Below, one piece after another: positions 46,363 through 59,632 of a stretch of DNA of 64,000 bases. Every line of letters begins with the position of its first letter. Positions within the stretch are counted from its first letter, which is position 1. The notes below the pieces were generated by a model. That model was not told the DNA's origin. It saw nothing but the letters and a program-made list of their open reading frames with translations, and searched no databases. The stretch is from Alisma plantago-aquatica (taxonomy: Eukaryota > Streptophyta > Magnoliopsida > Alismatales > Alismataceae), in assembly GCA_963693085.1 (NCBI GenBank), contig OY856409.1, positions 1,337,552,915 to 1,337,616,914 on the forward strand, written 5' to 3'. A program made the position numbers and the translations under genes.

Positions 46363-46365
46363 TTA

Positions 46366-47429
46366 GTGAAATCGGGACCAACCGAGCTCAGGATTCCTCC
46401 TTATCCGGCAAAGCAAACATACCCTAAACCTAACTTAAATTTTTCTGTTGCTGGAGCATTAATGCGATCCAATACATATGTATCCAGCAAAACATGCTTG
46501 CGTGTTACTTTTAAACACTTAGGCCATGTTTGGTTCTAAGGATGGGAAATAGATCGAATTGCTAGAAGGATCGGATTGAATGGGGAATGAAGACTGAAAG
46601 GATATTAATTTTTCAATGTTGCGTTTGGATAAACCAAAGATTGATAGCATATTAGATATTGTTCACACCAAGTGGAGTCGTAGCTTTCTTTCTCGACGGC
46701 AATAGGGAAGTCAATTGCCGAAGCTTTCTCCTTATTTGACAGGTTGACATGCTTCTTCCTGATCACTGCAAGTAGTGAGTCAATATCATGGTGATCTGCT
46801 CGGACATCTCGTCGTGCTGGCCTCTCTAATTGACCCATAATTATTTACTATTTCAAGAGAAAAAATGTGCAGGTTCATCATTCAATAACCTACACAAGAG
46901 GGAACTCACGGAAAGGAAATAATAGACTCCCCAATGGATCACAAAACTGGATAGCAGGTGGAGAAATAGACTTCTGTTATTTTGAAACACACATCTGTAA
47001 TCGCCTTAGGTCCGTCGACGTCTTAAGCTTCACAGAGAGAGGCTCGTCAGATCATGTTGTCCGGGCGCCTGATCTGCTACACTGTCAGTACCATATGTAG
47101 GAGAGGGCAGATTCAACCGGCACATCAAGGGCCACAGAGTGAGTATTTGTAGCGGACTCAGCAACGAAGACGCTCGGGAGCAGGTGGGCGGGCAGCGGCA
47201 GGTGTGGGCGAGCCTATGAAATGAGGACGGGGAGCGGAAACGCTTGACGAAGCTGCTCGGGAGTCGGGGGCAACAAAGTTAGTTGTTCGTGGTAGTTATT
47301 AACAAAAGACGCACCCCTGTTGCGGGTTTAATTAATCCCGCATACATCGGTTGTGACTCTGTTCCGGATTTTAATCCTTCTTTGCTTCAAGTGAAACCAA
47401 ACATAAGAAAGGATTATTACGGAGGATAA
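46366..47429. repeat. Further Tourist-like ends, unpaired
   Basis: TTA then GGCCATGTTTGGTTC at 46519-46536 looks like a left terminus; AAACCAAACAT at 47394-47404 looks like an opposing end, but its flank does not repeat TTA. Between them no gene is recognised. Confidence 0.35.
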
Positions 47430-49729
47430 GCCCCTCTTTGGTTCCGGATCGGACGGCTTGTCTTTTTGTGCCGCGTCAGCGTAACCCGGACCAGTTTGGG
47501 TGAAAATCGCGTTTCGTTGCCAACCTCATTCGACCCCCGTTTTAGGATTACGGAATCATGTTTTGGGCAAAAAAACCAGTCCCGGTAGAGGCGGGATTGG
47601 AAATCCCAGTCCGGGTTTCGGCCTCGACACCCCACCCCCCCGACTCCCTCGCGCCCCTCTCTCTCCCTCTCGCGCCTCTCCCTCTCGCCCTATCCCTATC
47701 CCTCTCGGCCCTCTCCCTACCGCCCCTCTGCCTCCCTCTCGGCCCTCTGCCTGCTATATTGTTGGTCCGTGAGAGAAGTTAAAGCGATGTCTGCTACCTC
47801 GAGCAGATCATGGATGGAGGGCATCATTCGTCAGGCGAAGCGCCCGCGTGGAGAATCAATGCATCCGTCTGCGACCGCCGGTCTACTGGGGTGGCTACAA
47901 CCTTCAAAAGCAACAAGGTACCCATGTCCTGGCCTGGACATCGCCTATCTGAAACCTGACATCGTCCCATCTTGTCGACGAACAGAACAAACCCTAGCTC
48001 ATCCAAGCAGTGTCTGTGTGCCTTCATATTCCTTGCCATGTGCTGCGAGGTTCTTCACATCCACCTACGCCTCTTGGGGCAGTTGTTCGCCGAAGTTGGT
48101 TGTCATCCCTGGCTCAACTCCGGCGGTGGTCCCCCCTGGTTCTCCGGCGGCGCTGTACAAACCGACGATTCCGCACTCCCTGGTTGTTGTCCCCTTCTAA
48201 TCAGGTTGGTGACGTTGTATGGTAGAACTTGATTTGTTTGAGAGGGTCGATTTAGGGTATTACTTGATTTATCAGTAACGGTGTCTGTATATTTGGTAGT
48301 TGATTTTGATGACATGTATCAGAACCTAATCTCTTGCCATGGCGCATATCTGTTACTGTTAGTGGTGAAGAAAGGTTACGACCATATTTGATGGAAATGC
48401 CTGCATGATCATCTTGTTTCTTTTAATGAAAATGGATTCAGTGTTACTGATTTGAAATTGTTTTGATCATTCAAAACTGACAACTGGTCTTAAATCGTCC
48501 TTTCTCCTTACTAATTTTTGTAGCACTGTCGTCAAATGTGGTTCTTTCTCCTTACTGATTTTCTTAACCCCTCATATATTACCAATAAAATAAGATATGG
48601 TTGTAACAACAATTAAGAAACGTATAGGTATACCAGAATGGTATAAAAAGTTTAGCTTTATGTATATTAACTAATATGCCTTTCCTGTTAAATATTCAAA
48701 ACAACAATCATAGTGTAGTAAAACATCTCAAACACAACAAAAATTGTCTAGCTTATTCGAAGTCAATGAAAATAAATCATCCTTTATACTGAGTGTCATT
48801 TCTAAAATCTCCATCCTTAGTTGGTATTCTGACCTACATTGTGTTTTACTTATGCAATATGGTTTTCAATACTTTTGAATACATCTGAAATTAATAAAAG
48901 AAGACATAATTTATCCTCTTCTGCCATACATGGATTCAAATGTGAAGACCCTTAAACTGAAAATGTGATTTTATCACAACTAAACTATATTGAACAACTA
49001 ACCAATTAAGAACAAAAGAACAACTAATTATTTGTTTTATTTTGTACATTACACCCATGTACATGGCTGAATTTGCTTCTACATCCTTATTATGCCCTTA
49101 ACAATTTTACTTCTAGGAATTTTATTATTCTTCTAGGAATTTTATTATTTTACATGATATTTCTAATATTTCAATATACCTCATTCACATCCTTACTTAT
49201 TAATCCTTGCTCATTCTTACTCTTTAAGCTCTATTTTTTGAAGTTATATAAATTGAAGGATGACCATTTGGGTTTGTGTGTTGGAACATTTAGGAGTCAG
49301 TCTCCTCACTAGATGAGATCAATATTCCTTCTCTATCTCAAACTCCCTCATTAGACAAGGGTATTATTATTATATTTCCATACCATCAACACGAGGATAA
49401 TGTATCTCTTCTATGTTTGAACTAACTAACATTGTCATATTAGAAGGGTTATACTATTGAAAAGTGAAACTATCACCTTCTTCAATTTTTAAGAGATTCA
49501 TAACTCTTTTCCAGAGATATTCATAGTGGAATATCCCTCTTGAATTATGGTTTGCATTGATCCAAAAGGTATCTAATTTCCAAAGATATTCGTAGTGGAA
49601 TATCTACTTTTGCTTTTGCATTGAACTACACTTTTGAATGTCCCCTTACTTTCTCATTGGTACTTTTCAATGTAAGTTTATCACTTTATTTTCAAGAAAT
49701 GAATATTGAGGAAAAGGAAAGAATGATTG
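47430..49729. other. Possible left flank of the PIF/Harbinger element; no gene recognised
   Basis: TAA (47427-47429) followed by GCCCCTCTTTGGTTCC could be a Harbinger-type terminus. The first ~800 bp are GC-rich, with Pro-rich low-complexity reading frames and an open frame at 47769-48200 (143 codons) lacking any domain; the rest is AT-rich. The target site of the Gypsy element (GATTG, 49725-49729) ends this segment. Membership in the Harbinger element is inference. Confidence 0.35.
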
Positions 49730-52509
49730 TGAAAAGAGTGAGACCCAAAAGGGGATCCACTCAAAATGATATAATATAAGAGTTATGTAATAATAAAGTA
49801 GCGGAAACAAAACTATTACAAAGTTATTCATGATTCATTCATACAATTGTTCCTCACCATAATAGGTGATTTTACAAAAACTTAAACTAAGTACAACTAA
49901 AGCCAGTAGCAGAGGGTAACCCGGCCATTCCAAGTGATCCTTAAGTCCATGTCATGTTGGTGATCTTTTTGAGCTCTTGTTTTCCAATGTACCTAAACCT
50001 GGGTGGAAGGGAACATCACCCAAAACATAGGAAACAACATAGAGGTCAACAAAGGCTGAGTATGTACACATAATAAACTTTGGGCATTATATTGGGGTAA
50101 AAGTGCTAAAAGTGATGTTCCCAAAAGAAGGGGGCTATTTGCAATTAGGTAAGTTCAAGAGAAATGTAACAAGGAAATGAGGCATATTAAATTTCATATT
50201 ACAACCATGATAATGAAGAGCATCTTGCCATAAAAAAAGCATCCACAGATTCATATTAAATCAACAAATATTTGCATGCATAACGATGTAGATTAAATAT
50301 ACCTAAAACAGAGCCATAACACCATAGGATCATGGCCTAAAATTAAATAAGGGTGGAAACGCACACCCTGGGCGGAAATGCACGTCCTATATAAGTATGG
50401 TTGTACATAAGTACCACTATTCTAGATATTCTAGTCAAACATGTAGCATGCATAAAATAGAGAGACAAGACTAGTATTTCAGTCAATTTTTCATAAAAAG
50501 GCATTCATAGAAAGTGGGGTACAAGTACCCATATAAACAAGGTAGTCCAAAATTTACATGGATATAATGAGTTGACATCAAGAAATGTTAATGTTCAAGA
50601 AATTAGATTCCATAAGGAATAACAGTTCAAGAGATGCCTCATTAAAATAAAGTAGGTTTTAGTCAAATAATGCCCAAAATAAAATAGAGGATGTACATAC
50701 CTTATGATCAGACCTAGATATTCAGTGACACCTTCTAAGCACAGGGTCAAGGTTGTCTCAACCTATTCATAATATGTGTGCATTCGATTAATATAAAATA
50801 CATTAAATCTTTTGCTTAGAAATCGATCTTATAGTAGATTGCAAATCTGGACGTGAAACATGTCCCAATAAATCAGTCGTAATTTTCTGATTTCAAAAAT
50901 GCATATATATGCCCTATTTGGATAAACGAATAATTTCTTATGAATTTTACATGTTTAAATCATTTTTGGCTAAATAGAAAATTGAATTGTGAAATGACAA
51001 TTTTACCCCTGAATGATTATGCGAATCATCAAGGTTCTCTGTCCCGCGGACTATAGAGAAATAGGAAAGAAAGCTAAGTTCGATGTCAAAATTACTAATT
51101 TGCTCCCATTGGTGTGACAAAGATATGCTGGCAACCATGGGCTGAACTGGACTTTCGTCCCAGGGATTGAATTCCCTGCGTTCTGCGCCATGGTCGCTCC
51201 GAAGAGCACGGGGTCAAGGTGACCTCCGATCCAAGGCCCCAGGAGAAGGAGCAAAAAGCTCACTACCTTCAACTCTACGCCCTGGACCTAGAGGACTATC
51301 ACTCTGGTCCTGAGGTAGTCGGGGTCGAGATGAGTCCCAGGTGGTGACAACCAAGGAAGGAACTGATACAGACCGCGGTGAGGGGGACACATCAAGAAAT
51401 GACTGTGGTGCTATGACTTAGCCGGAACCCACCTCACAGAGAGGTTCACGAGGAGACAGGTTGTGGGAAGTCGGAGACCAGAGGCACCCGAAGGCCATAG
51501 AAAAACACCGAAGAATAGTCACCGATCACAAAACTAGGCGAGGTGGATATCTAGTTAAAATGAGGTCTCAGCAACCTTGCAGATGCCCCAATGCGTCCAT
51601 CGCATCAGAAGCAAGCTCGCAATCGGTCCCAAAGTCTGAAACGAAGTCAAGAGTCATCAAAACTCCCTCTGGCGGTGGCCCAAAACAGGGGAGAACGGCG
51701 GCGCTAGTCGACCTGGTGAATGAGACTGAATCATCGGATAACATCAACCAGTGGTTTAGACGCGTATTGAGATCGCAAAGCCACCGACAAAATGCGGTGT
51801 TCTGTTCGACTCAGCGTGCGAGGAACCCAGAGGCAGGGAACGACCAGGTTCTGCTACTCGACTACCCAGGTACCCAACCCGATCCAGCCGCATGACAAAT
51901 AATGTCACGGGCACCTAGATTAGGGGGTATGCGACAATCAACATTGATTAAAAAAATAGGACTTACTACTTGATTGCAAAATCTTCTATGGTCATGTTGA
52001 GGGTACAATTGAGGCCCAATTAAGCCCAAGATTTGAGGGTTGACTAATAAGAATGTGAGGAACCCGATTATAAGCTTAGATTTGGGTTTTGAGGTCACTT
52101 TAGCTGTAATTTTACCATTGTGCACTAATCATTCACTTAATGTAATGATCATAGCCTAATGATCAATTATGGTGAAACCTTCCACATTCCTCACTCTAAT
52201 ATTCTATGGTTATTCTAGGATGTTAAATAATGGTTGAGGCTATAGTTTAATATTAGTATCCACCAATTCTCACCCTTCAAGTATTAGGGTTATCACATTC
52301 AAAGATTTTATGTTCATGTGATTCAAAAGAGTCAATTAGGGTTAATTAGATCCTAATATGGTGTGGTCTATGCTATTACAATGAAATATAGACATTGAAA
52401 GGTAGCCAAGTAAAGAAAAGGGACAAGGTATTTTGGATATCCACCTAATAAATTAGGGGCCTAGAAGAATGTGAAATTAGCCTATGTGTTTGGAATCGAG
52501 TATGTTACA
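49730..52509 (-). repeat. 3' LTR of the LARD (2780 bp)
   Basis: Ends TGTAACATACTCGATTCC and GTCTCACTCTTTTCA on the minus strand. It lacks about 350 bp present in its partner at roughly 57150-57525. Short reading frames in it (for example 51461-51895) have no domain. Confidence 0.88.
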
Positions 52510-52863
52510 ACACTCCACCCCTTAAAGAGGATTTCGTCCGCGAAATCCATCCAGTTGTGGTATCGTATGCTAAGTTATATTATTAACCAACTTATAAATT
52601 TCTAGTGTACTTAATGTAGGGGGCATAACATATTACTCATGTCACACTTATGGTCTACTCTTAAGGTGAAACTATATGTCTCCATGTGTCATGCATCCAT
52701 TAATTTGATTATGTTAGATGTTGGGTTAGAAAAGTTACAAAACGGCCTAGGATTATGTCGACCAGTCTGCATCCATCAGGACTACCTAAATGTTATCATA
52801 ATTTTTTTGCCATTCTCTGATCATGGTCCTCATCATTTTCCTTGTTATCATCATCATCATCAA

Positions 52864-52906
<43 letters not shown>

Positions 52907-52933
52907 TACATCAATAACATCATCATCATCCAC

Positions 52934-52965
<32 letters not shown>

Positions 52966-55156
52966 TACTCATCATCTTCACCATCGTCAATGTCATCATC
53001 ATCCTCATCATAATCATCATAGACATCATTAACTTTATTATTTATAATAGTCACTTTATGTATGTCGCACGTATATGTCTTGTTTTCCTTCTGGATTAGG
53101 GTTATATCTTAAACTAAATTTATTTATAGATTTTATCAAGGGGGTTAAATTATGATGTGCTACGTGACTAAGACAACACTTATACTTTAATAGGCATATT
53201 AGGATTGAGATGTAAGCTTAGGGTTTTGTTTTCCAATGGATTTTCTCGTTCCTATATCAAAACTATAGTGTGTTGTATGAAAGTTATTGAATTTCTCATT
53301 CATGGGTTAACTTTACACATTACATTAAACATGTTTTGATTAATATGTAGTCAATCCCTTTTCACTTCTATTCATCATGGTCTCAAGGGAAATGTTTATA
53401 AATTCCATCATACTTAGCATGTTCACCCTAGCCTATATTGTATAGTCATCCTCACCACTTAATTATTAGCAATCTGGGGTATAGGATATCAATTTGAGCT
53501 TTAGTGAAATTTTACTTTTACCCTTATCTGTCTTAAATACTCCCTTTAAGGATAACTCAAGACCAAGTTTTAAGATCCATTTTAATCATCAAAGTAACAT
53601 GTAGGACGGTATGATTAGCAAGGCTCCTCTGGAGTTCCCAGTTTGGTAGCCTCTACATATGTTTGACATTATTACTAGGAGTTATCCAAGTTTTACTTAT
53701 TGTAGCTGTTATTAACCCCGATTATGCCTATTAACTAGATTGTACGGGAACTCCACCCCTTAAAAGGCTTAAACTATAACTTAGGGCATAGCCTAGAGGG
53801 GAAAAAGGGTGGATCCGCTAGGTCTTATATATATATATTTAAAACTAGCTATGTCAATCTTAGACCTAGGGTATTAGGGTTGAACATGTCAACCAAGGGT
53901 ACTTCACTAAAGAGCTTCTCTACTACTACACTTACTTGTGGTGGTGACTTGGTTCTGAAAATCATCGATGAGATCATAAAAAGAAAAATAAATCTATTTT
54001 ACATATAATTTAATAATGAAAATAAGTTTTAGCGATAAAATATTGGCGATGAAGATGCAAAGTTGGCGCCAAAATCGATCTGAGAACCAAGTCAGACACC
54101 TTCCACAACCTGACACATACATTACTATCCTATAACTACTTACTTCTATAAAAGAGGTCTGATCCTCCTATCACTTAAAAGAGTTATGTGAGAATTCTCT
54201 AATATGCAAGCAATGATAGACAAAAGGGAGTATATTGCTCATAGCCAATAGTCAGTCAAAACCTACCCAAGCATGACATCCACCATTTCCCACGTCATTC
54301 TTACTCATAATCCCCACTACCTCATCCCAAGTCCTAAATGAAACATGAGATTATCCAACATGATAGGTAGTGATTTAGGGTTTTCGCCATTGTAGTTCCT
54401 TTACATGATAAGGTTACCTATATAGTCCAGATACCCATCTCAATCACTAGGTAAACCAAGTAATCTGAGAGAGCTGATAATTTAAGTATGCCTACTAAAA
54501 CATTTAGCTCCATCAATCAATTCCAATATACAAGAATAACAATCCCAAGGAGGGTGGAATTTAGCCCTTGAGGGGATGGCATCAGGGCAAAGCTATCCTA
54601 ATATATTCACATTGAGGATAAGGCATGCTATAAATAAAGTTGATATGGTTTAGGACAAAACTTAACATCAAAGGAATCTTAACCCTAATCTTAATTTAGG
54701 ATTTTGTATTTTACATTCATGCATGCTTAGTAACCAAGTGAATATATGTTGGGCATGCTAGATCAACGTCAAATAAAAGGGGTTACATGTGATAACTAGG
54801 GTTACACCTAGCTATGAATGTCCAAGTCAACCTACACATAATGTAGTGTAGTTATCCTCTCATAAATAAGTGAATATATCACTAGAAAAGCCAATTCCAA
54901 TGTAGTTTCATTACACCCCCATAGAGAGGGTAGGGTAGTCTAGATTTGTCAAATACTATGCTTCAACAACCGATGTGTTGTAAGAAGGACGTATTGACCA
55001 ATTTTAGAAAGGATTGAATTACTAATTGGTAAACCAGTACAAAGAAAAAGGTCTGACAATAACCTCTAAAAGGTCACCTATGCACCTAATTAAGGAACAA
55101 TGTAGTATAACTTGAAATAGTCAAGTTACCGGTTGCTTTTGGCTCTGGTACCATTT
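52510..55156 (-). other. Non-coding interior of the LARD
   Basis: No gag or pol motif. A long (ATC)n tract with interruptions spans 52842-53030. A second polypurine-like phrase, GCCTTTTAAGGGGTGGAGTT (53770-53751), repeats the tract found at the 3' LTR boundary, perhaps a relic of an internal rearrangement. Confidence 0.7.
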
Positions 55157-58100
55157 TGTAAAGAGTGAGACCCAAAAGGGGATCCACTCAAAATGATATA
55201 ATACAAGAGCTATGTAATAATAAAGCAGCGGAAACAAAACTATTACAAAGTTATTCAAGATTCATTCATACAATTGTTCCTCACCATAATACGTGATTTT
55301 ACAAAAACTTGAACTAAGTACAACTAAAGCCAGTAGCAGAGGGTAACCCGGCCATTCCAAGTTATCCTTAAGTCCATGTCATGTTGGTGATCTTTTCAAG
55401 CTCTTGTTTTCCAATGTACCTAAACCTGGGTGGAAGGGAACATCACCCAAAACATAGGAAACAACATAGAGGTAAGCAAAGGCTGAGTATGTACACATAA
55501 TAAACTTTGGGCATTATATTGGGGTGAAAGTGCAAAAAGTGATGTTCCCAAAAGAAGGGGGCTATTTGCAATTAGGCAAGTTCAAGAGAAATGTAATAAG
55601 GAAATGAGGCATATTAAATTTTAGATTACAAGCATGATAATGAAGAGTGTCTTGCCATAAAAAAATCATCCATAGATTCATATTAAAATAACAAATATTT
55701 GCATGCATAATAATGTAGACTAAATATACCTAAAATAGGGCAATAACACCATAGGATCATGGCCTAAAAATAAATAAGGGTGGAAACGCACACCCGAGCG
55801 GAAATGCACGCCCTATATAAGTATGGTTGTACATAAGTACCACTATTCTAGATATTCTAGTCAAACATGTAGCATGCATAAAATAGAGAGGCAAGACTAG
55901 TATTTCAGTCAATTTTTCATAAAAAGGCATTCATAGCAAGTGGGGTACAAGTACCCATATAAACAAGGTAGTCCAAAAGCTACATGGATATAATGAGTCA
56001 ACATTAGGAAATGTTAATGTTCAAGAAATTAGATTTCATAAGGAATAACAGTTCAAGAGATGCCTCATTAAAATAAAGTAGGTTTTAGTCAAATAATGCC
56101 CAAAATAAAATAGAGGATGTACATACCTTATGATCAGACCTAGATATTTAGTAACACCTTCTAAGCACAGGGTCAGGGTTTTCTCAACCTAGTCATAATA
56201 TGTGTGCATTCGATTAATATAAAATGCATTAAATCTTTTGCTTAGAAATTGACCCTATAGTAGGTTGCAAATCTGGGTGTGAAACATGTCCCAATAAATC
56301 AGTCATATTTTTCTGATTTAAAAAATGTATATATGCCCTATTTGGATAAACGAATGATTTCTTATGAATTTTACAAGTTTAAATCATTTTTGGCTAAATA
56401 CAAAATTGAATTATGAAATGACAATTTTACCCCTGAATGATTATGCGAATCATCAGGGTTCGCTGTCCCACGGACTATAGAGAAATAGGAAAGAAATTTA
56501 AGTTCATTGTCGAAATTACTAATTTGCCCCCATTGGTGTGACAAAGATATGTTGGCCACCATGGGCTGAACTGGACTTTTGTCCCAGGGATTGAATTCCC
56601 TACGTTCTGCGCCATGGTCGCTCCAAAGAGCACGGGGTCAAGGTGACCTCCGATCCAAGGCCCCGGGCAAAGGAGCACAAAGCTCACTACCTTCAACTCT
56701 TCACCATGGACCTAGAGGACTATCGCTCTGGTCCTGAGGTAGTCCTGGGTCGAGATGAGTCCCAGGTGGTGACAACCAAGGAAGGAACTGGTACAGACCG
56801 CCGTGAGGGGGACACATCGAGAAACGACTGTGGTGCTATGACTTATCCAGAACCCACCTCATAGAGAGGTTCACGAGGAGACAGGTTGTGGGAAGCCGGA
56901 GACCAGAGGCACCCGAAGGCCAGAGAAAACGCCAAAGAACAGTCACCGATCACAAAACTAGCCGAGGTGGATATCTAGTCAAAATGAGGTCTCAGCAACC
57001 TTGCAGACACCCCAATGCATCCATTGCATTAGAAGCAAGCTCACGATGGGTCCCAGAGTCTAAAACAAAGTCGGGAGTCGTCAAAACTCCCTCCGGTGGC
57101 AGCCCAAAATAGGGGAGAATGGCAGCCCTAGTCGACCCGGTGAATGAGATTGAACTGTCGCAAAACGAATGCACAAAAAGAAAGAACAAGGGTACTAGAT
57201 GGTTACCTCAAGCGCTATTGGACCGAGGTGGGGAGTACATCGACAGCTCGTCGTTCCCGCCTAAGAAGAAGACCAATGCCGTCAGTATCTCCACAACGAC
57301 TACACATGCAATTGACTGAAGAGGACGGTTGAGGGGGTGTCGTAGATCAATAATGGAGTGAACAAGGTGTGATGGCTCTGGGGTGGGGAACGGTTAGTTG
57401 GAAGGAGGGCAGCAGTGGTTGCTCGAGGGATAGAAATAGTCATTTTCACCTCGGGGTTCTATAGGGGCCGAGTAAGGGGTCAATGGGCTCGCGGGGATGT
57501 GCGGAGTTCGTTGGCGAAGAAATCATAAGGTTTGGACATGTATTGAGATCGCAAAGCCACCGACAAAATGCGGCGTTCTGTTCGACTCAGCGTGTGAGGA
57601 ACCCAGAGGTAGGGGACGAACAGGTTCCGCTACCCGACTACCCAGGTACCCGACCCGAGCTGTCCGTGTGACAAATAATGTCTCGGGCACCTAGATTAGG
57701 GGGTATGTGACTATCAACATTGGTTAAGAAAAAATAGGACTTACTACTTGATTGCAGAATCTTCTATGGTCGTATTGAGGGTACAATTGAGGTCCAATAA
57801 AGCCCAAGATTTAAGGGTTGACTAATAAGAATGTGAGGAACCCGATTATAAGCTTAGATTTGGGTTTTGAAGTCACTTTAGCTGTAATTTTACCATTGTG
57901 CATTAATCATTCACTTAATGTAATGATCATAGCCTAATGATCAATTATGGTGAAACCTTCCACATTCCTCACTCTAATATTCTATGGTTACTCTAGGATG
58001 TTAAATAATGGTTGAGGCTATAGTTTAATATTAGTATCCACCAATTCTCATCTTTCGAGTATTAGGGTTATCACATTCAAAGATTTTATGTTCATGTGAT

Positions 58101-58287
58101 TCAAAAGAGTCAATTAGGGTTAATCAGATCCTAATATGGTGTGGTCTATGATATTACAATGAAATATAGACATTGAAGGGTAGCCAAGTAAAGAAAAGGG
58201 ACAAGGGATTTTGGATATCCACCTAATCAATTAGGGGCCTAGAAGAATATGAAATTAGCCTATGTGTCTGGAATCGAGTATGTTACA
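55157..58287 (-). repeat. 5' LTR of the LARD (3131 bp)
   Basis: Ends TGTAACATACTCGATTCC and GTCTCACTCTTTACA on the minus strand, followed by AAA and the primer site at 55153-55141. Confidence 0.88.
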
Positions 58288-58292
58288 GATTG

Positions 58293-59632
58293 TGAAACAA
58301 ATATTCTATTCTTCCAAACATTCTACTACTACCTTCCTCTGATCCAAGTCTAATTACTAAAATTTTCTTTATCACATACCTTATACTTTTAGTATCTCTG
58401 GCTCAAAAATTCATTAATATATAAGAAGATCAATGATTCAATTGCTAAAATAATTGTTTTGTGCAAATTGAGTCTAGTGAATTGAAAGTAGTATTGGAAG
58501 TAAACCTATTTTTACTAATTAAGACAAAAGACCTATGGAATATTGTATCTACTACCCTATGAATAAGCATAGGTGACAAGGATGTCAGTCTGCTATTCCA
58601 ACTATCGCTATGCTTGCTTCAGTTGGATGGCCGTCTGCTTCAATCCATTTTAGAATTTCTATCCCAGTGGTTGTTCTCCATCTATTCCAGTTGTTGGGCT
58701 GGCAACTATTCCAACTAACCCCTTTGATCGAATGACCCTCTGTTTTATTTCATCATCTAAAGAAAATAGAGTTGTTATAGAAGTATCATGTTTTAGATAT
58801 ATTTGATTATCAAGCTACATTAGATTCACAATTGTCCATTCTGTCTATTTTTTTAGGTAGTTTGTATATGTATAACAAGTTGGAGGGAGTCACTGAAATT
58901 TAATTGCTTGGTTTTTTTTACTAGTTGTACATAATTTCAAAGTATAACATGTGCTAATCATGATTCTGGCAAAAAAATAGTTTTAAAAGAGGTTCACTAG
59001 GCAAACTGGAAGGGATGACTAGGCAATTTGTAAATCAGTGCATGTTCAAAAAGGAAAGTACATGTCATTTTACTATTGACATGTTACAAACTAGAGAAAG
59101 TCTTAACTGGCTTGCTTCCCTGCTTTTCCCTGTAAATCTATAATTATTTTGACATAACTAGTGAATATAAACTGTGTAGCCAGGTTTCAACATGGATGTG
59201 TGCAGTATTTTGCAGGATGACTCGATTGTTTGTATAATGTGAAAATTTTGAAAGGATGACTCGAGTTTGAAAGGATGTGCTTACTTTTTTTCTTCAAAAT
59301 TTTCATCATTATCTATCTAAATGTCAATGTGTGTTCCCCCTAGTAAATCAAGGTCTTTCAACCTGTCTACTAGCTCATGAGACCAGACTGGGTGCCTGGA
59401 TAATTTGTATGCTACATACATGTAGGTTTGATACCAAACGTACATTACAATAGATGCATGGTCTGATTTGTGTGAGGGGAGATGTAACACTATATTATAT
59501 ACTAATTTATTCTTAGAAGAAATATTTCTCTATTGTCATGGGATGTGCTTATTGAAAATCATACATGTTATATACTAATTATCATTGTAAACACCCCTCA
59601 CTATCATTATATATTGCAACACCTATGTGAGT
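58293..59632. other. Sequence between the LARD and Harbinger ORF1; no gene recognised
   Basis: AT-rich with no domain-bearing reading frame. It may be the 5' non-coding part of the Harbinger element. Confidence 0.4.

Larger units (their letters stand above)
49730..58287 (-). mobile_element. Non-coding Gypsy-type LTR retrotransposon (LARD, 8558 bp)
   Basis: Two very long direct repeats (2780 and 3131 bp) share matching ends and are flanked by a perfect 5-bp duplication GATTG (49725-49729 and 58288-58292). On the minus strand the 5' LTR is followed, after three bases, by TGGTACCAGAGCC (55153-55141), a Met-tRNA-type primer site. The 3' LTR is preceded by CTTTAAGGGGTGGAGTGT (52527-52510) and by GGATTTCGCGGACGAAATCC (52549-52530), the phrase typical of the end of Ty3/Gypsy pol. 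The 2647-bp interior otherwise has no coding sequence. Long LTRs plus a non-coding interior fit the LARD class. In the first ~330 bp the LTRs differ by about 3% by eye. Confidence 0.88.

Noticed and set aside
47769..48200. 143-codon frame as a host or Harbinger gene
   Set aside because: Low-complexity Pro/Ser-rich sequence without a domain, overlapped by other frames on both strands.
52823..53099. Frames rich in Ile, Ser or His runs
   Set aside because: They are translations of the (ATC)n microsatellite in three frames.
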